Shown here: positions 8,057 through 16,464 of the stretch, piece after piece | How the letters are laid out: the number at the start of each line of letters is the position of its first letter | How positions within the stretch are numbered: position 1 is the stretch's first letter | Source of the DNA: JAJEFO01 sp965221845 | GTDB taxonomy: Bacteria > Pseudomonadota > Alphaproteobacteria > Rhodobacterales > Rhodobacteraceae | NCBI GenBank assembly: GCA_965221845.1 | Contig: OZ244919.1 | Span: 3,162,001 to 3,226,000 of the forward strand | Length of the DNA stretch: 64,000 nt | Reading direction: 5' to 3' | The notes under the pieces: generated by a model | Databases searched by the model: none | What the model was told of the DNA's origin: nothing | Seen by the model: the letters and a program-made list of their open reading frames with translations, nothing else | Position numbers and translations under genes: made by a program

Positions 8057-10218
8057 CAGGGCTAATTGGTTCTATAGCCCGCTGACGCGGGGGTCCGCCC
8101 GGGCGCGGGCACCTGAGCGTCCCGTTCGTGCCGTCCCGATGACGGATTCTCCGTTTTCGGGGCTCCCGGAGAGCCGGTCCGGTCGCCGGCGGCCATGATT
8201 CCGCGTCCGTCGGCGACGGCGGTCGCCGTGCCGGGAACGCGCGTTTTCCGGTCTTTGGTCAAACGTGCGCCTGCCGCGTTTTCGCGCCGACGGCGCGGCC
8301 CGGCGCCTCCGGCGGTCAGGCCGGTGGCACGGACGGGCGCGGGCGGGCGTTGCCGGCCGTCTTCAGGAAGTCGAGCGCGCGCCGCGCGTCCCGGCCCAGC
8401 CTGCGCATCGTCTCCGCGACGGCGAGCCCGCGGGCCTTGACGAGGCCGGTCGCGAAGCGCCGCAGCAGGGTCGTGTTCTCCGGGCCGTGGCCGGTGCGGA
8501 TGCGGCTCCGGTCCTCGTCGAAGCTCCAGTCAGGGATGTGGTGATTCGCCTCCATGCGCCAGTGGCCGCGGTTCAGCTCAGGCAGGCGCTTCGGCGCGGC
8601 GGCCCCGGGACCCGGGCTCGTGACCCCGTAGGCGGTCTCGGCGCTCCTCTCGCCGGTCCTGACCTGGGTGACCTCGCGGCGCACGGCGAAGACCTGCCCG
8701 ACGCCGGGGAACTCCGCGCATTCGTCGGTTTCCGACGACACCCGGACCGGGCGGCGCTCGAGGCGCCCGTGCTCCGGCTTCCCGGGCTCCTGCACGAAGT
8801 CGGGCGCGCGCGCGCCCGTCATCTCGTCGCACGGGAGCCGGATGTCCCGGCGCAGCGTCTTCTGGTTGTCCTTGACCGTGAACATGTAGTGCGCCTTCCG
8901 GCCGGGGAGGTGGCGGGCGAGCTTTCCCTGCGCCAGCATGGCGTCGGCGGCGAGACCCGTCCGGCGATGTCGGGCAGCGCCTCGACCAGCGGAACGACGA
9001 CGCCGATCTCGTTCGTCCGCTTCCCCTCGCTGCCGTCACCCGGGTCCGGAACGGTTTTTTTTGACCCAGCGGCGCCGCCGTCCCGTGGCCGACGATGCCG
9101 AGGACATGGGTCCGGCGGCCGTCGCCGTCCACCGCGCCGCGCATCGTCTTGCCACAGGTCGCGAGCGCGGTGTCGCGGCCGCCGCCATGGGCCTCCCGGC
9201 CCGGGCCCGGAGCGCGGCGTCGAGCTGCTCCGGGTCGACCCGCACCAGGATGTCGCGGATCAGCCACTCGCTCGGCCGCTCGTGCCGCCCGTTGCGGAAG
9301 CGCACGCGGAAGCGCCCGGCCCGGAGGGCCTGAGGTCGTCCACCCATTCCTTGATCGCCCTGCAGCCGCGCATGCCGCAGAGCACCGCCGCCGTCGCCAG
9401 GGCCGGCACCGAGGGCGGCGCGTGCCGCCGCCCCTCCCTCCGGCGGGGGTCGTCGATGTCCCTGAAGAAGTCGGGCAGGGTCTCCATGTGTTCGACGCTC
9501 AATGTCATCCTGGGCACTCCATGCTGCAGCCGGGGATCGAGGCGGAAGGCGCGGAGCCGGGACCGCGCCGCGCGGGACGGCGGAAGCAGGAACACCCGCT
9601 TCGGACATTCGTTGGCGACGTAGCCCCGTCCGTGGCGGGCGAAGCCCCGCGTGATCCCGGCCTCGATCCAGTTCGCGGCGCGGCAGACGGTCCCGTGGAA
9701 GCGGGCCGGATCCACGAAGGTCTCCAGCAGCAGGATCCCGTGGCCGAAGCGGGCCGGCCAGTCCCGGACGACGCGCCGGGCGCACAGCGACAGGACGCGC
9801 GAGCCGAGGTTGCGCGGCGCGCCGGGCAGGATCAGGAACCGGGAGTTGTTCGAGACGAGATGCAGGCGGCCGAACTGGAGGCTGCGGTCCCAGCCGACCC
9901 AGCGGTCGCGCGCCCCGCACTTGAGCGCCGGGGCCGAGAACACCGCGATGGCCAGCCAGCGGTCGCGGTGACGGGCGACGTAGCGCACGGTCTCGCCGAC
10001 GGGCCGGAGCGCGCCGAGGCAGTGGTGCGCCTGCATCAGGGCGCGGAAGCGCGCCTCGTCCGCCTCCGCGACGATGTCGACCGATACCTCCGAAAGATCC
10101 ACGCCCGGGCTCCCGCAACCGGTTCGCCAGAACCATACAGGCGCGCGGCGGAGGTGTCCAGATTCAAGGTCAACTCCATGTCAGGACTGGAAAAAGTGAC
10201 GTGAACCAATTCGCCCTG
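8057..10218 (-). mobile_element. ISAs1-type insertion sequence, complete ends
   Basis: A 2162-bp element. Its ends are inverted repeats: CAGGGCTAATTGGTTC at the left (8057-8072) and GAACCAATTCGCCCTG at the right (10203-10218), 15 of 16 matching. It is flanked by a perfect 10-bp target duplication, GCCCGACGGC, at 8047-8056 and 10219-10228. The size of the duplication fits ISAs1 (8-10 bp). The transposase inside is frameshifted, but the perfect duplication suggests a fairly recent arrival. Confidence 0.9.
8316..10102 (-). pseudogene. DruA-like (DUF4338)-ISAs1 transposase fusion, frameshifted
   Basis: The first frame (10102 down to 9260) carries a DUF4338 domain of about 200 residues (hallmarks HHCLGALRPVGETVRYVA, SNNSRFLILP and NWIEAGITRGFARHGR). 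The ISAs1 transposase start, LPDFFRDIDDPRRREGRRH, follows in the same frame. The transposase then continues in other frames: FRNGRHERPSEWLIRDILVR, next TCGKTMRGAVDGDGRRTHVLG, and finally a long segment from TVKDNQKTLRRDI to GHGPENTTLLRRFATGLVKA, ending at 8316. At least three frameshifts are needed; one lies at an A-run near 9053-9060. DUF4338 is the DruA domain of the Druantia defence system and is also seen joined to ISAs1 transposases. No active product is expected. Confidence 0.85.
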
Positions 10219-10228
10219 GCCCGACGGC
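10219..10228. repeat. right target-site duplication of the ISAs1 element
   Basis: GCCCGACGGC, identical to 8047-8056. Confidence 0.9.
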
Positions 10229-10674
10229 AGCAATTCCCGCCAGCCTGACCGTCGGTGCGCGAACGCCCGGTCATGGCGGACGGCGGTTCCGTGTGCGCAC
10301 GACTGGCGGCCGGGCGGCGGCCCGGGATCGTGGCGTTGCTGGCGAAGGGCGCGCCTGCGGCGCCGCAAGGCGGTCCTTGCAGCGGGCTGCAGGCGCGCGG
10401 GCGCGGGGTTCCTCTGGCTGGGCCGGACCGCGGAGATGCAGTTGGAGTGCGTCGCCAAGGGATGCGCGGCAAGGGGCCGCGTCCACCGTGCCTTCCTTCG
10501 CCGGCTCTCCGTGGCCCAGGCATGGCAGGGAACGGGCAGGGAGCCCGGAAAGATGCAGGCCGGACCGGGAAGGATCCGCGCCGCACTGTCATGAACCGGG
10601 CCTGCGCTTCACTTGCCGGCGACCTTGGCGCTCGCCGAACTTGACGCAGCGCGGTCAATGCGTGAGAGGGAGGC
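10229..10674. other. intergenic, no gene recognised
   Basis: GC-rich DNA between the ISAs1 element and prfA. Several long open frames exist on both strands, but none has a recognisable domain and their composition is typical of GC-rich shadows. A promoter for prfA should lie here; none was convincing. Confidence 0.5.
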
Positions 10675-11730
10675 ATGGTGCCCCGCGACAAACTCGAGCA
10701 GATCCGCGAGCGCTTTCGCTTCCTGGAGGCGAAGATGGCGAGCGGCGTGCAGGGGGACGAAATCGCGGGCCTTTCGCGGGAATATGCCGAGCTGAAGCTT
10801 CTCGTGACCGAGATAGACGCCTATCAGGCCCTGCTGGCCGCGCGTGACGAGGCCGAGGCGATGCTGGACGATCCCGAAATGCGCGCGCTTGCCCAGGAGG
10901 AGCTCGCACGGCTGAAGGGCGGGCTTCCCGCCCTGGAGCACCGCTTGAGGATTGCGCTCCTGCCAAGGGACGATGCCGATGCGCGGCCGGCGATCCTCGA
11001 GGTGCGGCCGGGCGCCGGCGGCGAGGAGGCCGCGCTTTTCGCCGGGGAGCTGCTGCGGATGTACCAGCGTTACGCTGAGGGCCGGGGCTGGCGGTTCTCG
11101 ATGATCGGGCTGTCGGAATCCGGGCTTGGCGGCGTCAAGGAGGCTGTCGCCAATGTCGCGGGGGACGGCGTGTTTGCGCGGCTGAAGTTCGAGAGCGGCG
11201 TTCACAGGGTCCAGCGCGTGCCGGAGACGGAATCCGGCGGGCGGGTCCATACGTCGGCAGCGACTGTCGCGGTCCTGCCGGAAGCCGAGGAAGTGGACAT
11301 AGACATTCCGGCCGGCGACATCCGGATCGACACGATGCGGGCCAGCGGATCGGGCGGGCAGCACGTGAACAAGACGGATTCGGCCGTCAGGATCACGCAC
11401 GTCCCTTCCGGCATCGTGGTGACGTCCTCGGAAAAGTCCCAGCATCAGAACCGGGTGATCGCCATGGCCCGGCTGCGCGCGAAGCTCTACGACATGGAGC
11501 GCCAGAGGCTGGCGGCGGAACGCGCGAGCGAACGGAAGGCCAAGGTGGGTTCGGGGGACCGCTCGGAGAGGATCCGGACCTACAATTTCCCTCAGGGCCG
11601 GATGACGGATCATCGCATAGGACTGACGACATACAGGCTTGCCGCGGTGCTTGGCGGCGATCTCGATGACGTCATAGACGCCCTGGTCGCCGCCGACCAT
11701 GCCGAGAGGCTGGCGGAACACGGGCTGTGA
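10675..11730 (+). CDS. prfA: peptide chain release factor 1
   Basis: A 351-residue cytoplasmic factor that reads UAG and UAA in the ribosomal A site and triggers peptide release. The N-terminal helical domain covers residues 1-100. The codon-recognition loop has the RF1-type PxT motif as P183-E-T185, and the catalytic GGQ is at 227-229 (GSGGQHVNKTDSAVRITH). Length matches the family (about 350-360). The ATG at 10675 is preceded by GGGAGG. prmC follows 52 bases downstream and encodes the enzyme that methylates the GGQ glutamine, a conserved pairing. Confidence 0.97.
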   Translation: MVPRDKLEQIRERFRFLEAKMASGVQGDEIAGLSREYAELKLLVTEIDAYQALLAARDEAEAMLDDPEMRALAQEELARLKGGLPALEHRLRIALLPRDDADARPAILEVRPGAGGEEAALFAGELLRMYQRYAEGRGWRFSMIGLSESGLGGVKEAVANVAGDGVFARLKFESGVHRVQRVPETESGGRVHTSAATVAVLPEAEEVDIDIPAGDIRIDTMRASGSGGQHVNKTDSAVRITHVPSGIVVTSSEKSQHQNRVIAMARLRAKLYDMERQRLAAERASERKAKVGSGDRSERIRTYNFPQGRMTDHRIGLTTYRLAAVLGGDLDDVIDALVAADHAERLAEHGL

Positions 11731-11782
11731 CCCGCCCGACTCGACGTCCCGGCAACGCCGCAATCCGCGCGGGGAGCGCCCG

Positions 11783-12607
11783 GTGACCGGGCGGGACCGC
11801 TGGATCGCGCGTCTGCGGACGGCAGGCGTGCAGGATGCGGAAGGCGACTTCCGGCGCATGTTCCGCTGGGCCTGCGGCCTGGGCATGGCCTCGCCTGAGC
11901 CCCAGACCCGCGATGCGCCGAACGCGCTTGCGCTCCGGATGCTGGACTTCGGGGTGTCCGAGAGGGAAAAAAGACGGCCGGTGTCGCAGATCGTCGGAAA
12001 GCGGGACTTCTGGAAGGGCACGTTCAAGGTCACGTGCGACGTCCTGGATCCCCGTCCGGAAACGGAACTTCTGGTCGAGCTGGGCCTCCGGGAGCCTTTC
12101 GAACGGGTCTTGGACCTGGGAACAGGATCCGGCTGCATTGTCATCTCGCTCCTCGCGGAACGCCCGGACGCACGCGGCGTCGGGACGGACGTCTCGGACA
12201 GGGCCTTGCTGGTCGCCGGGGAAAACGCCAGGTCCATGGGCGTGGCCGAACGCGTGATCCTGCCGCTTTCCGACTGGTACGGAGACGTGGGCGGCCGTTA
12301 CGATCTCGTCGTTTCCAATCCGCCCTACATCGCGGCGGAGGAGATCAAGGACCTGCCGCCGGAGGTCAGGGACCACGAACCGCACCTGGCCCTGGCAGGC
12401 GGCGCTGACGGGCTTTCGGCGTATCGCGCGATCGCGGCGGGCGCGCGGAGCCATCTGACCCCGGGCGGAAGGCTTCTGGTCGAGACGGGGCCGACCCAGG
12501 CCGGCAGGGTCCGGAGACTGCTGGCGGATGCCGGTCTGGAGAGTGTGGCGGTTCATGCCGACCTGGACGGCAGGGACAGGGTCGTGGAGGCGAGGAACCC
12601 GCAATGA
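11783..12607 (+). CDS. prmC: release factor glutamine N5-methyltransferase
   Basis: A class I SAM-dependent methyltransferase that modifies the glutamine of the GGQ motif in RF1 and RF2. RPETE is at residues 91-95, the SAM-binding DLGTGSG at 111-117 and the catalytic NPPY at 179-182. I chose the GTG at 11783 (274 residues), which follows GGGGAGC; the frame is open further upstream into the end of prfA but that sequence is not family-like. It forms an operon with prfA. Confidence 0.95.
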   Translation: MTGRDRWIARLRTAGVQDAEGDFRRMFRWACGLGMASPEPQTRDAPNALALRMLDFGVSEREKRRPVSQIVGKRDFWKGTFKVTCDVLDPRPETELLVELGLREPFERVLDLGTGSGCIVISLLAERPDARGVGTDVSDRALLVAGENARSMGVAERVILPLSDWYGDVGGRYDLVVSNPPYIAAEEIKDLPPEVRDHEPHLALAGGADGLSAYRAIAAGARSHLTPGGRLLVETGPTQAGRVRRLLADAGLESVAVHADLDGRDRVVEARNPQ

Positions 12608-12835
12608 GCCGGTGCAGGGCAGGGCGCACGCCGCCGGAAACCGCCGCGAGCCTCGCGAAAAAACCTCTTGGCAACCGCGCGATCACTGGATAGACATGGC
12701 GAAGCAGACGGCGAGGGCGGACCTGAGGCCTCCCGCGCCGTCCTGCGAACTCCATGCAGGGAACGGCGCCCGGGGAGCGGGCAGGCCTTCGAAACCCCCA
12801 AGCATGACCAGACAAGAAGCTGGACAGTCTTACAC

Positions 12836-13369
12836 ATGAGAACATCCAAATCACGATCGCGGACGAAGTCGAACCGCAACCGCTCGATGGGCAATGTCGT
12901 CAACCGGGTCTTCGACTCGTCGGGTCCGGAGGGCAAGGTCCGGGGAACCCCGCAGCAGATCATCGACAAGTACAGCCTGATGGCGCGCGATGCGCAGCTG
13001 TCAAATGACCGGGTCGCGACCGAGAACTTCCAGCAGCATGCCGAGCATTACCTGCGCATGCTTGCGGAAGCCCAGCGGGAGCAGGCGGAACGCCATGCCC
13101 AGCAGCAGGAGCGCCGGGGCTCGCATCAGGGCGGCGGGCGCGCCGAGGACAGGGGGGACGCCGCCTCCGGCGGCGGTCGTGCCGGCGTCTCCGCAGCGGA
13201 GGCTGCCGCCGCACCTGCCTCAAGCGACGCGCTGGATGTGTCGCCGGGAGCGGGCGGACTGGTCGAAACGCCGGAAGAACGCGTCGCTCCGCCGCGGAAG
13301 CCGCGTCCGCCGCGCGGCCCGACGCGTTCGGACGGGCCGGTCCTGGCGGCATCCGGCGCCCGCGAATAG
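12836..13369 (+). CDS. DUF4167 domain protein
   Basis: A 177-residue protein. The N-terminal about 75 residues are the DUF4167 core: a basic RSRTKSNRNRS opening, VVNRVFDSSGPEGKVRGTPQ, and NFQQHAEHYLRML. The rest is low-complexity Gln/Arg, Gly/Ala and finally Pro/Arg-rich sequence, probably disordered. The basic start suggests nucleic-acid binding, as does its frequent location after prfA-prmC in alphaproteobacteria. The function is not established. I chose the ATG at 12836; an upstream in-frame ATG adds unrelated sequence. It converges on ksgA. Confidence 0.85.
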   Translation: MRTSKSRSRTKSNRNRSMGNVVNRVFDSSGPEGKVRGTPQQIIDKYSLMARDAQLSNDRVATENFQQHAEHYLRMLAEAQREQAERHAQQQERRGSHQGGGRAEDRGDAASGGGRAGVSAAEAAAAPASSDALDVSPGAGGLVETPEERVAPPRKPRPPRGPTRSDGPVLAASGARE

Positions 13370-13399
13370 CTCTTGGCCGCCTGCCTGCCGGCGTTCGGG

Positions 13400-14242
13400 T
13401 CAGCCTGTGCCGAGCGTCTCCGACAGCGTGCAGAAGCGCTCTATGTCGACGGTCTCCGGTCGGTCGGTCGGCCTGATGCCCGCCAGCCGGAGCCTGTCCG
13501 CGATGTCGGGAGCAAGGCCTTTCAGGCTCGAGCGCAGCATTTTCCTGCGATGGCGGAAGGCGGCGGCGACGACCTTTCCCAGCGTCCCGGCGTCGGCGGG
13601 GAAGCGCGGCGCGGGCAACGCCTCTATGTGAACCACTGCCGAATCGACCCTGGGCGGCGGCGTGAATGCCCGGGCCGGAACGTCCATGACGATCCGTGCG
13701 TTGCTGCGCCACCCTGTCAGGATCGCGATGCGGCCGTAGGACTTGCCGCCTGGCGCGGCCACGATTCGCTCCGCGACCTCGCGCTGGAACATGAGCGTCA
13801 GGCTTTGCCAGAACGGCGGCCATTCAGGAGGCGACAGCCAGCGCGTCAGCAGTTCCGTGGCGACATTGTACGGCAGGCTGGCCACCACCTTGACGGGGGG
13901 CGAAAGGCATCCGCACGGGTCGAACCGCAAGGCGTCGGCATTGACGACGTCGAGCCTGCCGGGACAGGCCCGGGCGATTTCGGCAAGGGCCGGAATGCAG
14001 CGCCGGTCCCTTTCCACCGCGAGAACCCGGCGGGCGCCTTCGGCGAGAAGGCTTCGCGTGAGGCCACCCGGCCCGGGGCCTATCTCGAGCACGTCGGCAT
14101 CGGACAGGACGCCGCCCGCACGGGCGATCCTCGCCGTGAGGTTGAGGTCCAGAAGGAAGTTCTGGCCCAGCGACTTCCGCGCGGCGAGACCATGCGTCGC
14201 GATCACGTCGCGGAGCGGAGGGAGGGCGTCCAGCGCGCTCAC
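13400..14242 (-). CDS. rsmA: 16S rRNA dimethyladenosine transferase (KsgA)
   Basis: A 280-residue SAM-dependent methyltransferase that dimethylates A1518 and A1519 of 16S rRNA late in 30S assembly. KSLGQNFL is at 23-30 and the SAM loop EIGPGPGG at 53-60. The catalytic motif IV normally reads NLPYN; here it is SLPYN at 122-126 (codon AGC, one base from AAC). That Asn contacts the target adenine, so the change is notable. It is last in the lptF-lptG-lptD-surA-pdxA-rsmA operon and overlaps the pdxA stop by four bases. Confidence 0.93.
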   Translation of the reverse strand: MSALDALPPLRDVIATHGLAARKSLGQNFLLDLNLTARIARAGGVLSDADVLEIGPGPGGLTRSLLAEGARRVLAVERDRRCIPALAEIARACPGRLDVVNADALRFDPCGCLSPPVKVVASLPYNVATELLTRWLSPPEWPPFWQSLTLMFQREVAERIVAAPGGKSYGRIAILTGWRSNARIVMDVPARAFTPPPRVDSAVVHIEALPAPRFPADAGTLGKVVAAAFRHRRKMLRSSLKGLAPDIADRLRLAGIRPTDRPETVDIERFCTLSETLGTG

Positions 14243-15237
14243 TTGCGCGCGTTCGCGCGACGCGCCGAGGCGAGATCCCGCGCAAGCCGGAGCGCCGCGA
14301 TCATCGAGGCCGGGCTGGCTTCGCCGCGTCCCGCGATGTCGAAGGCGGTGCCGTGATCTGGCGAGGTGCGCACGAAGGAAAGCCCCAGGGTCACGTTGAC
14401 GGCGCGGTCGAAGGCCAGCGTCTTGGCCGGAATCAGCGCCTGGTCGTGGTACATCGCTATCGCGGCGTCATAGCCTGCACGGGCCTGCGCATGGAACATC
14501 GTGTCGGCGGGGAGCGGTCCCGTGACCGACATCCCTTCGGCGCGCAGGCGGTCGCAGACCGGGACGATGACGCTGGTCTCCTCGTCGCCCAGGACACCGT
14601 CTTCGCCCGCGTGCGGGTTCAGCCCGGCAACGGCAATCCGCGGCGGCGCCGGAATGCCGAAGTCCTCGCGCAGGGCGCGCCCGGCGACACGTATCGTCGT
14701 TTCGAGAAGGTCGGCGCTCAGCGCTCGGGGAACCTCCGAGACCGGAACGTGCGTCGTGACGGGCACGACTTTCAACGCGTCGCTGGCAAGCATCATCACG
14801 GACCGTCCGCCGCCGTCGAGACGGGCGAGGAACTCGGTCTGCCCCGGGAAGGCGAACCCGGCGTGCAACACCAGTTCCCGCTTTGACACCGGCGCCGTGC
14901 ACAGGGCGGAGGCCGCGTCCCTGCCGACCAGTTCGACGGCCTTCCGGACGGCTTCGACCACGGCTGATGCGTTCCGCGGATCAGGCTGGCCGGGCCTGGC
15001 CGGCTCCGGGAACGCGATCGGAAGCACCGGCAGCCCGTCGGCCATGGCGGCGGGAGCTTCGGCGGGGGCGTCGATGGCGACGGTCCTGGTCCCGGCGGGC
15101 ACGTGCCCGGGATCGCCGATCATGAAGAACGGCAGCTCGTCTCTCAGGGCGGCCCATGCCGCGACGATGATTTCGGGGCCGATGCCGGAAGGGTCGCCGC
15201 AGCTTACCGCGACGGGAGGCGCGACAGGTCCGGCCAT
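14239..15237 (-). CDS. pdxA: 4-hydroxythreonine-4-phosphate dehydrogenase
   Basis: A 332-residue cytoplasmic enzyme of pyridoxal phosphate synthesis. It oxidises 4-phosphohydroxy-L-threonine with NAD(P), giving the substrate of PdxJ. SCGDPSGIGPEI near residue 12 and the metal-site segments around DTMFHAQ, AMYHDQALIP and TSPDHGTAFDIAG are all present. Length is typical. It overlaps rsmA by four bases and starts three bases after the surA stop, so it is part of the envelope operon. Confidence 0.95.
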   Translation of the reverse strand: MAGPVAPPVAVSCGDPSGIGPEIIVAAWAALRDELPFFMIGDPGHVPAGTRTVAIDAPAEAPAAMADGLPVLPIAFPEPARPGQPDPRNASAVVEAVRKAVELVGRDAASALCTAPVSKRELVLHAGFAFPGQTEFLARLDGGGRSVMMLASDALKVVPVTTHVPVSEVPRALSADLLETTIRVAGRALREDFGIPAPPRIAVAGLNPHAGEDGVLGDEETSVIVPVCDRLRAEGMSVTGPLPADTMFHAQARAGYDAAIAMYHDQALIPAKTLAFDRAVNVTLGLSFVRTSPDHGTAFDIAGRGEASPASMIAALRLARDLASARRANARK

Positions 15238-15240
15238 GCG

Positions 15241-16464
15241 TCAGTTCGCAAGATCGATGACGTTGGTCGATGCGCGCAGCTCGGCCAGGTAGTGCGCGGC
15301 GGTGTTGCCGAGCCGCAGGTTCAGGAGGCGTCCGGCGATGAGGTCGAGATCGATGTCGCTTTTCACGTCCGGGCGCCGCTCGCAGAGCATCAGCAGGGCC
15401 GGGTTTCCGTCACGCAGCAGTTCGGTCGAGATCTCGTTCTCGTCGAGGTCGGCGACGGCCGCGCGCACGTCTGCAGGGAGCTCCCCGGACGGAACGGCCT
15501 CGCGGACGAGCCGGCTCCCGGGAACGTCGCGGGCGACGGCATAGAGGTCGCCGCATTCGTCCACGGCCTTGGCGATGTCCGCTGCTCCGGCCCCTTCCTT
15601 CAGGCCGAGAAGCGCGTAGTCGACGAGCAGGGCCTTCCTGGCGTCCTCCTCGATGCGCTCGATGTCGCGAAGCAGGAATATCGCGATGTTGCCTTCGTAG
15701 TCCACAGGGCTGCTGATCTCGCCGACCTCGAGCCCGGCAACGATGTCGCCGATGCCCTCCGGCAGCGCGTCCAGGGCCTCCCAGTCGATTTCGCCGCCTC
15801 GATCCGCCGACGCGCCGATCGAGTAGATTCGGGCGGCGGCCGCGAATTCGTCCTCGCTGTCCAGCGCCGCGACCCGGGCGCCGCGCTCGCGCGATGCAAT
15901 GGCGGTGTTCGGGTCTGTTGCGGGAAGGATGATCTCCGACACCAGGACCCGCACGCCGCTTTCGGTTCCCGTCGACGCAAGCGTGCGCTGGATCTGGCGA
16001 TCGGGAATCGAGGCGCGGACGGACGCCCCGAACTGGTTGCGGACGAGCCGCCGCCAGGCAGCACCGGCCTCGATGAACGCACGGAAGGACTCTGGCTCGA
16101 TTCCCGATTCCTCCAGGATGGCGATGACGTCCTCGACGCGGAGGTCGCCGCGCGCCGCGAATTCCGCCATGCCCGCATCGACCTCTTCCTGCGTGACCCG
16201 GACGCCGGCGTCCTGCGCGGCAATGCGCTGCACGGTCTCGTTGATCAGCTGCTCGCGCGCGCGGCGGCGCACGTCGCCGCGCGCGCCCAGGAGCGCGAGA
16301 AAGCGCCCGCGCTGTTCGATCTGGTAGCGCGTGATGACCTGGTCACCCACCTGAAGTTCCGGCGCGAAGCGGCCCTGGGCCTCCGCCGAAGCGGGCGCAT
16401 GCGCGAGGAGCGCGGCAAATGCCGCGAGCAAGCAGCGTCCCGTCACGGTCCTCATCCCCTGCAA
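15241..16464 (-). CDS. surA: SurA-like periplasmic chaperone/prolyl isomerase
   Basis: A 407-residue exported protein with a signal peptide (residues 1 to about 30, hydrophobic CLLAAFAALLAHAPASA). The SurA N-terminal chaperone domain includes QLINETVQRIAAQDAG. One parvulin-type isomerase domain lies around residues 170-270 (VRVLVSEIILPA through EISSPVDYEGNIAIFLLRD). Like other alphaproteobacterial SurA proteins it has one rather than two isomerase domains. It helps outer-membrane proteins such as LptD fold, and lptD sits immediately upstream with a 13-base overlap. Confidence 0.9.
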   Translation of the reverse strand: MQGMRTVTGRCLLAAFAALLAHAPASAEAQGRFAPELQVGDQVITRYQIEQRGRFLALLGARGDVRRRAREQLINETVQRIAAQDAGVRVTQEEVDAGMAEFAARGDLRVEDVIAILEESGIEPESFRAFIEAGAAWRRLVRNQFGASVRASIPDRQIQRTLASTGTESGVRVLVSEIILPATDPNTAIASRERGARVAALDSEDEFAAAARIYSIGASADRGGEIDWEALDALPEGIGDIVAGLEVGEISSPVDYEGNIAIFLLRDIERIEEDARKALLVDYALLGLKEGAGAADIAKAVDECGDLYAVARDVPGSRLVREAVPSGELPADVRAAVADLDENEISTELLRDGNPALLMLCERRPDVKSDIDLDLIAGRLLNLRLGNTAAHYLAELRASTNVIDLAN

